Shown one piece after another: positions 19,394 to 28,715 of a stretch of DNA of 64,000 nucleotides; the stretch's first letter is position 1; every line of letters begins with the position of its first letter. Position numbers and translations under genes: made by a program. Under the pieces are notes generated by a model, which saw nothing but the letters and a program-made list of their open reading frames with translations, ran no database searches and was not told the DNA's origin. The stretch comes from Streptomyces sp. NBC_01476 (GTDB lineage: Bacteria; Actinomycetota; Actinomycetes; Streptomycetales; Streptomycetaceae), in the NCBI RefSeq assembly GCF_036227265.1, contig NZ_CP109446.1:186001-250000 (forward strand). Reading direction: 5' to 3'.

Positions 19394-21097
19394 ATGTCCA
19401 TGTCCCACCGCAGGAAGACCTGGTCCCGCCGCAGGGTCATCAGCGCCGCCGCCGGCGGCACCGCGGCCGCCGCGCTCGGCGCGCTGGGGGTCGCCAAGGC
19501 CGCCACCACCTCCTCCGCCTCGCCCGCGGCCGGCGCCGCCGGAGACGTGGTCGGCAAGATCACCGTCGGGTATCAGGGCTGGTTCGCCGCCAAGGGCGAC
19601 GGCGCCCCGATCAACGGCTGGTGGCACTGGACCCAGGACATGAGCAAGGCCCCCTCCCCCTCGAACACCGGCATCAAGTGCTGGCCCGACATGCGGGACT
19701 TCACCCACGGCTACCCGACCGCGTACGCCAACCTCGGCAACGGCCGGCCGGCCACGCTCTTCTCCTCCTACGACCAGCAGACCGTGGACACCCACTTCCA
19801 GTGGATGCAGCAGTACGGCATCGACACCGCGGCCCTCCAGCGCTTCAACCCCACCGGCGGCGAAGGCCCCACACGGGACGCGATGGCCACCAAGGTCCGC
19901 AGCGCGGCCGAGTCCCACAACGTGAAGTTCTACATCATGTACGACGTCTCCGGCTGGACGACCATGCAGTCCGAGATCAAGAACGACTGGACCACCAAGA
20001 TGAAGGCACACACCGCGTCGTCGGCGTATGCCACGCAGAACGGCAAGCCGGTGGTGTGCATCTGGGGCTTCGGCTTCAATGACAACAACCACCCCTTCGA
20101 CCCGGCCGCGTGCCTCGATGTCATCAACTGGTTCAAGTCGCAGGGCTGTTACGTCATCGGCGGCATCCCCAAGGAGTGGCGCACCGGCGGCCAGGGCACC
20201 CGTACGGGGTTCGGCGACGTCTACCACGCGTTCAACATGATCTCGCCGTGGATGGTCGGCGCCATCGGCAACGTGGGTGACTCGGACCAGTACTACCAGA
20301 ACGTCAACCTGGGCGATCAGGCCGAGTGCGATGCCCACGGCATCGACTACCAGCCGTGCGTACTGCCCGGCGATGTCTCGGAGCGGCAGCGGGCCCACGG
20401 CGACTTCATGTGGCGGCAGTTCTACAACATGGTGCGGATCGGCGCGCAGGGCATCTACATCTCGATGTTCGACGAGTTCAACGAGGGCAACCAGATCGCC
20501 AAGACCGCGGAGACGCAGGCGGGTGTACCCACCGACTCCGGGTTCCTGGCGCTCGACGAGGACGGCACGGCCTGCTCCTCCGACTACTACCTGCGGCTGA
20601 CCGGCGACGGCGGCCGGATGCTCAAGGGACAGCTCGCACTGACCGCCACCCGCCCCACCCAGCCCGTCGTCACCGGTGGCAGCACCACCCCGCCGACCAC
20701 GCCGGGGACCGGCACCGTGGTCAGTCTGCGCGCGGGCGTCAACAACGACTACGTCACCGCCGAGAACGCCGGCGCGGCTGCCCTGATCGCCAACCGCACC
20801 GCCATCGGACCCTGGGAGCAGTTCGACCTCCTCGACGCGGGAAGCGGCAACGTGGCCCTGCGTGCCCACGCCAACAGCCGCTATGTCACCGCCGGTTCGG
20901 CGCCGCTGATCGCCGACGGCACCGCCCTCGGCCGCGCCCAGACCTTCACGCTCGTCCGCAACAGCGACGGGACGGTGAGCCTGCTCGCCATCGCCAACAA
21001 CCAGTACGTCACGGCGGAGAGCGCGGGCGCGTCCTCGCTGATCGCCAACAGGACGGCGATCGGCCCGTGGGAGAAGTTCAGCCTCATCACGAGCTGA
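19394..21097 (+). CDS. Tat-exported GH71/99-like glycoside hydrolase with fascin-like domain
   Basis: 567 residues. A twin-arginine signal (SRRRVISAAAGG, residues 11-22, then an Ala-rich stretch) is followed by a GH71/99-like barrel (about 55-415) opening VGYQGWFAAKGDG and containing the acidic segment MFDEFNEGNQI, a likely site of catalytic carboxylates. A short Thr/Pro linker leads to a fascin-like beta-trefoil (about 435-567) with three repeats sharing YVTAENAG or YVTAG. GH99-type enzymes act on alpha-mannosides and GH71 on alpha-1,3-glucan; which applies is unclear. GGAG lies 7 nt before the ATG. The folded export route suggests a cofactor or metal is bound before secretion. Confidence 0.85.
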   Translation: MSMSHRRKTWSRRRVISAAAGGTAAAALGALGVAKAATTSSASPAAGAAGDVVGKITVGYQGWFAAKGDGAPINGWWHWTQDMSKAPSPSNTGIKCWPDMRDFTHGYPTAYANLGNGRPATLFSSYDQQTVDTHFQWMQQYGIDTAALQRFNPTGGEGPTRDAMATKVRSAAESHNVKFYIMYDVSGWTTMQSEIKNDWTTKMKAHTASSAYATQNGKPVVCIWGFGFNDNNHPFDPAACLDVINWFKSQGCYVIGGIPKEWRTGGQGTRTGFGDVYHAFNMISPWMVGAIGNVGDSDQYYQNVNLGDQAECDAHGIDYQPCVLPGDVSERQRAHGDFMWRQFYNMVRIGAQGIYISMFDEFNEGNQIAKTAETQAGVPTDSGFLALDEDGTACSSDYYLRLTGDGGRMLKGQLALTATRPTQPVVTGGSTTPPTTPGTGTVVSLRAGVNNDYVTAENAGAAALIANRTAIGPWEQFDLLDAGSGNVALRAHANSRYVTAGSAPLIADGTALGRAQTFTLVRNSDGTVSLLAIANNQYVTAESAGASSLIANRTAIGPWEKFSLITS

Positions 21098-21106
21098 ACC
21101 GTGAAA

Positions 21107-21136
21107 GGCCCCGACCGGACATGGCCGGCCGGGGCC
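21107..21136. terminator. Bidirectional terminator hairpin between GH71/99-like gene and SDR
   Basis: GGCCCCGACCGG and CCGGCCGGGGCC pair over 12 positions with one mismatch and a 6-base loop, 10 bases after the stop codon of the rightward gene, in the gap between two convergent genes. AAA before the stem gives TTT on the other strand, so it can serve the leftward gene as well. Confidence 0.75.
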
Positions 21137-21218
21137 GTTGCGGGTCTCCCCGGGGACGGCGACCGTCTCCGCCCGACCACCGGGCGGCCGGCCGCCGTGG
21201 CCTGCCCGGTTCTCGCTC

Positions 21219-22001
21219 TCAGGCGCCCGCGCCGCCGTCGACCGGCACGATCGCGCCGGTCACCATCGACGCCCGGTCGCTGAGCAGCCACGCGGCCACC
21301 TCGGCGACCTCGTGGGGCTCGGCCATGCGGCCGAGCGGAACCATCGCGTTGATGCGCTCGACGATGCCGGGGGTCGCGGCCTCCCACGCGTCGATCATCT
21401 CCGTCGCGGTGCCGCCCGGTGTGATGCCGTTGACCCGGATGCCCTGAGCGCCCCAGGTCACCGCGGCGGTCTCGGTGATGCTGTTGAGCGCGCGCTTCAT
21501 GGCGCCGTACGCGGGCAGCTCCGGGTTCGCGCGGCGGCTGCCGATGCTCGACGTGTTGACGATCGCCCCGCCGCCGTCCCGCCGCATCAGCGCGGCCTCG
21601 GCTGTCATCGCGGTCCAGTGCGCACGGAAGTTCACCGCGAACTGCTGCTCGATGTCCTCGTCGCCGGTGGTGTCGAGCGGGCCGGGCTGCTGGCCCACCC
21701 CGGCGTTGTTGAAGGCTCCGTCGAGCCGTCCGTGCAGTTCCCCGACGCGGTCGACCGCCGCGCGGACGCTCGCGCGGTCGGCGAGGTCCACGGTCACCGC
21801 ATCCGCGACGCCGCCGCCGGCGCGGATCCCGGTGACGATCCGCTGGAGGGATTCGGTGCTGCGGGCGGCGAGCACGACGGCGGCGCCCTCGGCGGCGAAG
21901 AGCCGGGCCGCTGCCGCCCCGATGCCGCGGCTGGCGCCGGTGATGAACACGACCTTCCCGGTGAGCAGGCCGATGGGTGTGATGTCGCTGGTGTTGGTCA
22001 T
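21219..22001 (-). CDS. SDR-family oxidoreductase
   Basis: 260 residues, classical short-chain dehydrogenase length. The cofactor motif is TGASRGIG (about 21-28), NNAG appears at about 93, the catalytic Ser lies in NTSSIGS and the Tyr/Lys pair is YGAMK. GRMAEPHEVAEVAAWLLSD and a DGGAGA end complete the family pattern. It reduces or oxidises an unknown carbonyl/alcohol with NAD(P)(H). No Shine-Dalgarno is visible before the ATG. AACACT lies 6 nt upstream, which fits a leaderless mRNA. It is divergent from the XRE regulator at 22088, which is its probable regulator. Confidence 0.92.
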   Translation of the reverse strand: MTNTSDITPIGLLTGKVVFITGASRGIGAAAARLFAAEGAAVVLAARSTESLQRIVTGIRAGGGVADAVTVDLADRASVRAAVDRVGELHGRLDGAFNNAGVGQQPGPLDTTGDEDIEQQFAVNFRAHWTAMTAEAALMRRDGGGAIVNTSSIGSRRANPELPAYGAMKRALNSITETAAVTWGAQGIRVNGITPGGTATEMIDAWEAATPGIVERINAMVPLGRMAEPHEVAEVAAWLLSDRASMVTGAIVPVDGGAGA

Positions 22002-22016
22002 GACGACAGTGTTGGA

Positions 22017-22032
22017 CCGGCCCGCGGGCCGG
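22017..22032. promoter_or_regulatory. 16-bp perfect palindrome in the SDR/XRE divergent promoter
   Basis: CCGGCCCGCGGGCCGG is its own reverse complement and sits in the 86-base gap between divergent SDR and XRE genes, 16 bases from the SDR start. Position suits an operator for the MmyB-type regulator. Short GC palindromes also arise by chance in such DNA, so support is moderate. Confidence 0.4.
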
Positions 22033-22087
22033 ATGCAGGCACAGGCAGTACCAGGATCCGCCGCCGCGCGGCAGGCACACTTGGGTT

Positions 22088-22939
22088 ATGGACAAGCACG
22101 AACTCGGGGCATTCCTCCGCAGCCGTCGCGAACGGCTGCGGCCGGAGGACGCCGGTCTCCCCTCGGGCTCGCGACGCCGGACACCGGGCCTTCGCCGCGA
22201 GGAAGTGGCGGTCCTGGCCCACATCTCCACGGAGTACTACGTCCGGCTGGAGCAGGGCAGGGCGCCGCGACCGTCCGGCGAGGTCCTGGCCGGGATCGCA
22301 GGCGCGCTGCGGCTCACGGATGCCGAGTCCGACCACCTCCACGTCCTCGCGGGCACCGCGCCGAGCCGTAGCGGACTGCACCGGCGCGACGTCCGCCCGA
22401 GCATCCTCGCGCTCCTCGACCGGCTGCCGCAGACGGCCGCCTTCGTGATGTCCGCCGCGTTCGAGGTGCTCGCGTGGAACGACCTCGCGGCGGCGCTCAT
22501 GGAGGACTTCGCCGAGCGCACCCCGGAGGACCGCAATCTCGCGCGCCGGGCATTCCTCGGGTCGTCGCGTGCCGAGGCGCCGCTCTACGGGGTCTCCGAC
22601 GCCGCGGAGTTCCGGCGGCACGTCGTCATGCAGCTCCGCTCCACCCTCGCCCGTTATCCGTCCGACCCCGCGGTGACCGGACTGATCGACGAACTCCGCG
22701 ACGGCAGCACGGAGTTCGCCCGGCTCTGGGAGCGGCACGACGTGCGGTCCGCGGCGGTGCTCACGAAGACTTTCCGGCACCCGGCCGTCGGGGAGATCAC
22801 CGTCGACTGCGACGCGCTCGCGCTCACGGACCGCGACCAGCACCTCGTGCTCTACAGCGCGCCCCAGGGATCCCGTGACGCCGAGGCTCTGGCCCTGCTG
22901 AATGTCCTCGGAGCCGACACCGGCGCCTACCTGCGGTAG
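22088..22939 (+). CDS. XRE-family regulator with MmyB-like ligand-binding domain
   Basis: 283 residues. The N-terminal helix-turn-helix (about 5-80) contains PGLRREEVAVLAHIS and YYVRLEQGRAPRPS, hallmarks of MmyB-type actinobacterial regulators. The C-terminal PAS-like domain (about 105-270) binds a fatty-acid-like ligand in characterised members. There is no Shine-Dalgarno before the ATG; CACACT lies 6 nt upstream, suggesting a leaderless transcript. Divergent pairing with an SDR dehydrogenase is very common for this family in Streptomyces and implies the regulator controls that gene. Confidence 0.92.
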   Translation: MDKHELGAFLRSRRERLRPEDAGLPSGSRRRTPGLRREEVAVLAHISTEYYVRLEQGRAPRPSGEVLAGIAGALRLTDAESDHLHVLAGTAPSRSGLHRRDVRPSILALLDRLPQTAAFVMSAAFEVLAWNDLAAALMEDFAERTPEDRNLARRAFLGSSRAEAPLYGVSDAAEFRRHVVMQLRSTLARYPSDPAVTGLIDELRDGSTEFARLWERHDVRSAAVLTKTFRHPAVGEITVDCDALALTDRDQHLVLYSAPQGSRDAEALALLNVLGADTGAYLR

Positions 22940-23054
22940 CTCAGCAGCCCGGCCACGGCGAACCCCCGCCACCGCCCGGACGACGCCTGCCCGTATCACC
23001 CCGGCCCGAACGCGGTGCGGGGTGGCAGAAGCAGGTGTATTTATCATCTACTAT

Positions 23055-23077
23055 TACTTGCAGGAGCCAAGCAAGTA
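23055..23077 (+). promoter_or_regulatory. MarR-type operator TACTTGC-N9-GCAAGTA
   Basis: A perfect 7-base inverted repeat with a 9-base spacer, within an AT-rich stretch that ends 16 bases before the MarR start codon. Size and placement match autoregulatory MarR sites. It would also control the MFS pump gene downstream. Confidence 0.7.
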
Positions 23078-23092
23078 GCGATGGGGGGACCC

Positions 23093-23572
23093 ATGGACAC
23101 CGCCGACGATCCGCAGGACCCGCAGTGGGACGGGGCCGGTCTCGGGGACGAGATCGTGCGGATGATGCGGCAGATCGGCGCGTGGAAGCAACGGGCCCGC
23201 GAGGAGCACTGGAGTGACCGGCTGCTCCTCGCGCGGCTGACCGACTCCGGGCCGCAGCGGGCCACCGACCTCGCCGCCGACACCCTGCTGGACCTGTCCA
23301 CGGTGAGCCGGCAGGTCCGCTCGCTGGTCGAACGCGGCCTGGTCGACCGCCGCCCGGATCCCGACGACCGGCGCGGTGCGCTGCTCTTCCCCACCGACGC
23401 CGGCCGCGAGACCGTCCGCGGCTACCGCGCACAGCGCAATGAACAGCTCGCCCTGGCACTGGGCGACTGGCCCGCGGAGGACCGGCGCGCGTTCGTCCGG
23501 CTGCTGCGCCGGTTCAACGACGACTTCGCCGAGCGCCAGCTGCGTCCCCGCTGCACCCCCGGCAGCGGCTAG
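23093..23572 (+). CDS. MarR-family transcriptional regulator
   Basis: 159 residues with a winged helix-turn-helix: RATDLAADTLLDLSTVSRQV as the recognition region and VDRRPDPDDRRGALLFPTDAG as the wing, the diagnostic MarR segment. The ATG at 23093 is preferred because a G-rich GGGGGGA lies about 4 nt upstream. An in-frame ATG at 23081 is possible, but its nearest GGAG is 14 nt away. It precedes the MFS exporter by 88 bases on the same strand, the usual repressor-pump arrangement, and a palindrome overlaps its leader. Confidence 0.92.
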   Translation: MDTADDPQDPQWDGAGLGDEIVRMMRQIGAWKQRAREEHWSDRLLLARLTDSGPQRATDLAADTLLDLSTVSRQVRSLVERGLVDRRPDPDDRRGALLFPTDAGRETVRGYRAQRNEQLALALGDWPAEDRRAFVRLLRRFNDDFAERQLRPRCTPGSG

Positions 23573-23660
23573 TACCGGCCGCCCACCCCCGTACCCCTTC
23601 CGTACCACCCCGCCGCGCGCGTCCGCAGACGAGCCCGGCCGGAAACAGGAGAACACCCTC

Positions 23661-25397
23661 GTGACCACGACCAGCCGGACCGCGTCCGCGCCACCGGACA
23701 GCGCACCAGGCGGCCTGTCCCACCGCCAGATCCTGACCATCCTCAGCGGCCTGATGCTGGGCATGTTCCTGGCCTCGCTCGACCAGACGATCGTCAGCAC
23801 CGCGATCCGGACCATCGCCGACGACCTGCACGGGCTCAACGAGCAGGCGTGGACCACCACGGCCTACCTGATCACGTCCACCATCGCGACCCCGCTGTAC
23901 GGCAAGCTCTCCGACATCTACGGCCGCAAGCCGTTCTTCCTCGCCGCGATCAGCATCTTCATCATCGGGTCGGTCGCGTGCACCTTCTCCACCTCGATGG
24001 TGGAGCTCGCCGTCTTCCGCGCGTTCCAGGGTCTGGGCGCGGGCGGTCTGATGTCGCTGGCGCTGGCGATCATCGGCGACATCGTGCCGCCGCGGGAACG
24101 CGCGCGCTACCAGGGCTACATCCTCGCCGTCTTCGGGACCTCCAGCGTCGCCGGGCCGCTGGTCGGCGGGTTCCTCGCCGGACAGGCCACCATCCTGGGG
24201 ATCTCCGGCTGGCGCTGGGTGTTCCTGGTCAACGTGCCGATCGGCATCCTGGCGCTGATCGTCGTCGCCAAGGTGCTCAACATCCCGCACCGCCGCCGTG
24301 AACACCGCATCGACTGGTGGGGCGCCCTGACCATCGTCATGGGCGTCGTCCCGCTGCTGCTCGTCGCCGAGCAGGGCGAGACCTGGGGCTGGCTCTCCAC
24401 CGCGGCGATCACCTGTTACGTCATCGGCGTCGTCGGTGTCATCGCCTGGATCCGGGTCGAGTTCGCGATGGGTGACGAGGCCCTCATCCCGATGCGGCTC
24501 TTCAGCAACAAGGTCTTCAGCCGGACCAGCCTGCTCAGTGTCCTGGTCGGTGCGGCCATGTTCGGCGGGCTGCTGATGATCCCGCAGTACCTGCAGATCG
24601 TGAAGGGCGCCAGCCCCACCAAGTCCGGGCTGCTCATGCTGCCGCTGATGCTCGGCATGATGACCGCCTCCATCGCCACCGGCCAGACCACCGCGCGCAC
24701 CGGCCGCTACAAGATCTTCCCGGTCATCGGCACCGCGCTGATGTGTGTCGCGATGCTGCTCTTCCACTTCGAGGTCCAGTGGGACACCCCGCTGCCCGAG
24801 ACGATGGGCTTCATGGCGCTGATGGGTGTCGGGCTCGGCTTCACCATGCAGACCCTGACGCTGTCGGTGCAGAACGCGGTACCGCCCCAGGACATGGGCA
24901 CCGCCACCGCCTCGGCCACGTTCTTCCGCCAGCTCGGCGGCACCGCGGGCACCGCGGTCTTCCTCTCGGTCCTCTTCAGCACCGTCACCGGGAAGATCTC
25001 CTCGGCGTTCGACGCGGCCCGCGGCAAACCGGACTTCCAGGCCGCGCTCCACGCCCACCCGAACGCCATCACGCCCGACAGCGCGAAGGCCGTCCTGAGC
25101 GACTCGTCGTTCATCAAGAAGCTGGACCCGGCGCTGGCCGCGCCCTTCAAGCAGGGCTTCGCCGATTCCATGCACCTCGTCTTCATCATCGTCGCGGGGG
25201 TGGCGGCACTGTGCTTCCTGCTGATGCTGACCATCCGTGAGGTGCCGCTGCGCAAGCTGTCGGGCGCCCAGGCCAGGGCCGCAGCCGAAGCGGCCGAGGC
25301 CGACACGGCCGCCGCCTCGGCCGGCGGCCCCGCCGTCCCCGAACCCGAGCGCCAGGCCACCGAGCCGCAGACCCCGCTCGACGACAGCAAACGCTGA
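23661..25397 (+). CDS. DHA2-family MFS multidrug exporter (EmrB/QacA type)
   Basis: 578 residues with about 14 membrane helices. Family motifs are LDQTIVSTA in helix 1 and GKLSDIYGRKPFF in the first cytoplasmic loop. The GTG start has CAGGAGA about 9 nt upstream. A long extracytoplasmic loop (about 460-500) precedes the last helix, as in many Streptomyces DHA2 pumps, and the C-terminal tail is Ala/Glu-rich and cytoplasmic. It is a proton-driven exporter of drugs or secondary metabolites, likely derepressed when the preceding MarR protein binds a ligand. Confidence 0.93.
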   Translation: MTTTSRTASAPPDSAPGGLSHRQILTILSGLMLGMFLASLDQTIVSTAIRTIADDLHGLNEQAWTTTAYLITSTIATPLYGKLSDIYGRKPFFLAAISIFIIGSVACTFSTSMVELAVFRAFQGLGAGGLMSLALAIIGDIVPPRERARYQGYILAVFGTSSVAGPLVGGFLAGQATILGISGWRWVFLVNVPIGILALIVVAKVLNIPHRRREHRIDWWGALTIVMGVVPLLLVAEQGETWGWLSTAAITCYVIGVVGVIAWIRVEFAMGDEALIPMRLFSNKVFSRTSLLSVLVGAAMFGGLLMIPQYLQIVKGASPTKSGLLMLPLMLGMMTASIATGQTTARTGRYKIFPVIGTALMCVAMLLFHFEVQWDTPLPETMGFMALMGVGLGFTMQTLTLSVQNAVPPQDMGTATASATFFRQLGGTAGTAVFLSVLFSTVTGKISSAFDAARGKPDFQAALHAHPNAITPDSAKAVLSDSSFIKKLDPALAAPFKQGFADSMHLVFIIVAGVAALCFLLMLTIREVPLRKLSGAQARAAAEAAEADTAAASAGGPAVPEPERQATEPQTPLDDSKR

Positions 25398-25426
25398 CAG
25401 CCACCTGCCACACCCCCGCCACGGCC

Positions 25427-25459
25427 CGGCCGGGCGCCCCGCACCAGGGCGCCCGGCCG
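25427..25459 (+). terminator. Terminator hairpin after the MFS gene
   Basis: A perfect 12-bp stem with a 9-base loop (arms 25427-25438 and 25448-25459), 30 bases after the MFS stop. The downstream sequence includes TCGGTTCCCCC. Confidence 0.8.
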
Positions 25460-25592
25460 TCGGTTCCCCCTGGCACAGATTGCCCTGACCATATGATCAT
25501 TTCCGCCGCCATTCATGAACTCTTCGCCGGTAGGCCGGACACGGTCCGTAGGTTTCGCGACACCCCCCACCCCGTCCCGGAGGTGTTGATCC

Positions 25593-27779
25593 ATGCCTGA
25601 CCTGTCCCGCCGAGGCTTTCTCGGCGCGGCCACCGCGATCACCGGCGCTGCGGCGATCGGTGTGAGCGCGCCGGCTGCCGAGGCCGAGCCCGCCCACAAG
25701 CCGAAGCCGCACGGTGACATCCGCGACATCAAGCGGGTGGTCATCCTGATGCAGGAGAACCGCAGCTTCGACCACTACTACGGCTCGCTGCGCGGTGTCC
25801 GCGGCTTCGGCGACCGCTCGGCGATCACGCTGCCCGGCGGCCTGTCGGTCTTCGAGCAGCCCACCTCGACGCCCGGCCTGCCGGTCACCGCCACGCAGTT
25901 CCCGTGGCGGCTGAGCGACGCCCCCGTCTCGGCCTACCCCGCGGGGCACCAGCCGCCCAGTTCCGAGGTCGGGGCGCAGAACTACGGCGGCACCGACCAC
26001 AGCTGGGAGAGCCAGCACACCGCGTGGTACGGCGGCCTGATGAACGCCTGGTACGTCAGCAAGGGCGGCCCGACGACGCTGGGTTACCTGGACCGGCGGG
26101 ACCTGCCGTTCCACTACGCCCTGGCGGACGCGTACACGATCGGCGACGCCTACCACTGCTCGGTGCTCAGCGCGACCGGCCCGAACCGCACCTACCACTG
26201 GGGCGGCACGATCGACGCACAGAAGAAGTACAGCAGCTTCACCGCGTACAGCGGCGGTGACGAACTCGGCCGCAACCTGCTGTGGGAGTCGTACGCCGAG
26301 ACGCTGCAGAAGGCCGGGGTCAGCTGGAAGGTCTACCAGGGCGCCGACAACTACGGCGACAACGCCCTGGAGTACTTCAAGAACTTCGCCCAGTACGACC
26401 CCGGGCAGGGCGGCACCCCCGCACCCGGCAATGTGCTCTACGACAACGGTGTCGCCATCGTCCCCGAACCGCACGACTCCGAGACCGGGAACGCCGACAA
26501 CCTCGCGCTGGCGCTCCGCAAGGACGTGCTGGCGGGCACTCTGCCGCAGGTCTCCTGGCTGGTCACCAACCAGCGGTTCTCCGAGCACCCGGACGGCGCC
26601 CCGACCGACGGCGCCTACTACGTGCACGAGGTGCTCAAGGCACTCAACGCCGACCCGGACGTCTTCAACTCGACGCTGGTCATCATCAACTTCGACGAGA
26701 ACGACGGCCAGTTCGACCACGTGCCGCCGCCGGTGCCCGCGCCGGGCGAGACGGACGAGTTCGTGGCCGGCACCGATCTGTCCCAGTACGGCTTCAACCA
26801 GCCGGTACCGGTCGGGCTGGGCTTCCGGGTGCCGCTGCTGCTGGTCTCGCCGTGGACCCGCGGCGGCTGGGTCACCTCGGAGGTCTCCGACCACACCTCG
26901 GTCATCCAGTTCCTGGAGAAGTGGACGGGGGCGCTCGGCAAGCCGGCCATCAGCCCGAACATCAGCGACTGGCGCCGCCGGGTCTGCGGCGACCTCACCG
27001 GTGCCTTCGACTTCACCTCGCCGGTCTACGGCCTGCCGAAGCTGCCCGACCTCTCCCCCATCGGCGAGCCGGCCGGTTACAACCCGCCGGTCACCACCAA
27101 CGCCATGCCGCGGCAGGAGGCGGGCACCAAGCGGGCCAGGCCGCTGCCGTACCAGCCGAACGCGAACCTGGTCGGCTTCAGCACCGACCACAGCGGGTCG
27201 GTCACGGCGGACCTGGCGTTCAGCAACAACGGTCCGCACGCCCGCAAGGCCAGCCACTTCTCGGTCTACAACAACCTCGCCGGCACCCCGGCGCTGACCG
27301 ACTACCCCGCGAAGTTCCCCGGGCAGTACACGGTCGACCCCGCCACCCGCGCCGACCGGAGCGTCACGGGGAAGGCCCCGGTGGGCGCGGCGGCCGGCGA
27401 CACGGCGTACGACATCACCGTCGTCGGACCGAACCGCTTCCTGCGGCACTTCACCGGGGACACCGGCGTTTCCGGCGACACCGCGCAGGTGACGGCCGAG
27501 TACCCGGCGGACAGCCACGGCTCGCGGCCCAAGCTGGTCCTGAAGCTGACCAACACCGGCCACAAGGCCGTGACCTTCACGGTCACCTCGAACCACTACC
27601 TCAAGGACCGCGCGCACAGCTACCACGTGCCCGCGCACGGCCACGCGACCCACACCATCGACCCGCAGGCCAAGAGCGACGGCTGGTACGACCTGACCGT
27701 GACGCTCAGCGGCGACCGCTCCTGGACCCGCCGCTACAGCGGCCACCTGGAGGACGGTTCGCACAGCATCACCGGCTGA
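25593..27779 (+). CDS. Tat-exported phosphocholine-type phospholipase C
   Basis: 728 residues. A twin-arginine signal (SRRGFLGAATA, residues 5-15) is followed by the phosphoesterase domain (about 48-420) starting VVILMQENRSFDHYYGSLRGVRGF, with the active-site NRSFDHY motif, and INFDENDGQFDHVPPP. Two C-terminal DUF756-type beta domains (about 500-600 and 625-715) complete the usual architecture. These enzymes split phosphatidylcholine or sphingomyelin to diacylglycerol/ceramide and the phosphorylated head group. CGGAGGTG lies about 8 nt before the ATG. In other Streptomyces such genes respond to phosphate starvation, but I found no clear PHO box here. Confidence 0.95.
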   Translation: MPDLSRRGFLGAATAITGAAAIGVSAPAAEAEPAHKPKPHGDIRDIKRVVILMQENRSFDHYYGSLRGVRGFGDRSAITLPGGLSVFEQPTSTPGLPVTATQFPWRLSDAPVSAYPAGHQPPSSEVGAQNYGGTDHSWESQHTAWYGGLMNAWYVSKGGPTTLGYLDRRDLPFHYALADAYTIGDAYHCSVLSATGPNRTYHWGGTIDAQKKYSSFTAYSGGDELGRNLLWESYAETLQKAGVSWKVYQGADNYGDNALEYFKNFAQYDPGQGGTPAPGNVLYDNGVAIVPEPHDSETGNADNLALALRKDVLAGTLPQVSWLVTNQRFSEHPDGAPTDGAYYVHEVLKALNADPDVFNSTLVIINFDENDGQFDHVPPPVPAPGETDEFVAGTDLSQYGFNQPVPVGLGFRVPLLLVSPWTRGGWVTSEVSDHTSVIQFLEKWTGALGKPAISPNISDWRRRVCGDLTGAFDFTSPVYGLPKLPDLSPIGEPAGYNPPVTTNAMPRQEAGTKRARPLPYQPNANLVGFSTDHSGSVTADLAFSNNGPHARKASHFSVYNNLAGTPALTDYPAKFPGQYTVDPATRADRSVTGKAPVGAAAGDTAYDITVVGPNRFLRHFTGDTGVSGDTAQVTAEYPADSHGSRPKLVLKLTNTGHKAVTFTVTSNHYLKDRAHSYHVPAHGHATHTIDPQAKSDGWYDLTVTLSGDRSWTRRYSGHLEDGSHSITG

Positions 27780-27796
27780 ACCCGGCGTCGCCGCAG

Positions 27797-27857
27797 GCCG
27801 GCGGGCCCGGCCGTTCCCACCGTCACAGGACGCGGGGGAACGGCCGGGCCCGCCGGC
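27797..27857. terminator. Bidirectional terminator with perfect 22-bp stem
   Basis: Arms 27797-27818 and 27836-27857 are exact reverse complements, with a 17-base loop. The element fills the gap between the convergent phospholipase and DMT transporter genes, ending one base before the DMT stop codon. Confidence 0.9.
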
Positions 27858-28715
27858 TCAGTTCGCCAGTTCCCTGGTCAGGGGGACCGCCCGGGACAGG
27901 TACAGCGTCCCCACCACCACGAGCGCCACCCCGCCGAACTCGGGCAGCAGCCACAGGCCGGTGCGAACGTGCTCGGAGTAGACGATGATGCCCAGCGCGA
28001 GGCTCACCACGGCGTCGCCCAGGGTGAGCGCCGGCTGCGACGCGGCGATCGGCCCGGCCTGCAACGCGTTCTCCAGCAGGAACACGGCCAGCACCCCGAA
28101 GAGCGCGAAGCCGTAGGTCTGCCAGGCACGCAGGAACGCCTCGAAGCCGTGCGAGGAGAAGGTGTCGGCGGCCGACTTCATCAGCGCCGCCGTCAGCGCG
28201 TTCGCCACCGCCGCCGAAGTGCCGAGCAGCGCGGCACGCGCCGCACCCGACGGACGGTGCCGCGCGGACATCACCGCCAGCACCACGGCGCCCGCGCAGA
28301 GCGCGACCGCCGGGATCCAGCGGGCCATCGACGCCTGCGTATTGCCGCCCGAGGGGGCGGCGCAGGCCAGCGCGATCACCAGACCGCTGACCATGACGCC
28401 GACCGCGATCCAGCCCGAGACCGGCAGACTCCGGTGCAGCACCGGCAGGCTGATCAGCAGTGCCAGCGGCAGCTCCAGGATGAACACCGGCTGGGCCAGC
28501 GCGAGCGGGCCGGTGACCAGGGCCAGTGCCTGGAAGAGGGCAGCGCCCGCCACACCGCAGATGCCGAGCACCCAGATCGGCTGGCGGACCATGTCGATGA
28601 ACAACCGCGGTCGCAGGGCGTCCTCGGGCGGTACCGCAAGGGCGGCCTTGCGCTGCAGCACCGTACCCGTCGCATTGCTGGCCGCGCCCAGGAACGCGAA
28701 GAACACACAGAGCAC
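27858..28715 (-). CDS. DMT/EamA-like membrane transporter
   Basis: 285 residues, nearly all in about nine or ten membrane helices arranged as two similar halves, the drug/metabolite transporter pattern (FFAFLGAASNATGTVLQRKAA at the start; PVFILELPLALLISLPVL; EHVRTGLWLLPEFGG near the end). The substrate is unknown. The GTG at 28715 lies 12 nt from GGGAGG, longer than usual. An in-frame CTG at 28721 is at the ideal 6-nt distance, so the true start may be two codons upstream. It ends at the bidirectional terminator. Confidence 0.85.
   Translation of the reverse strand: MLCVFFAFLGAASNATGTVLQRKAALAVPPEDALRPRLFIDMVRQPIWVLGICGVAGAALFQALALVTGPLALAQPVFILELPLALLISLPVLHRSLPVSGWIAVGVMVSGLVIALACAAPSGGNTQASMARWIPAVALCAGAVVLAVMSARHRPSGAARAALLGTSAAVANALTAALMKSAADTFSSHGFEAFLRAWQTYGFALFGVLAVFLLENALQAGPIAASQPALTLGDAVVSLALGIIVYSEHVRTGLWLLPEFGGVALVVVGTLYLSRAVPLTRELAN

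Noticed and set aside
25398..25592. PHO-box-like direct repeats before the phospholipase C gene
   Set aside because: No pair of GTTCAC-like units at the required 11-base period was found.
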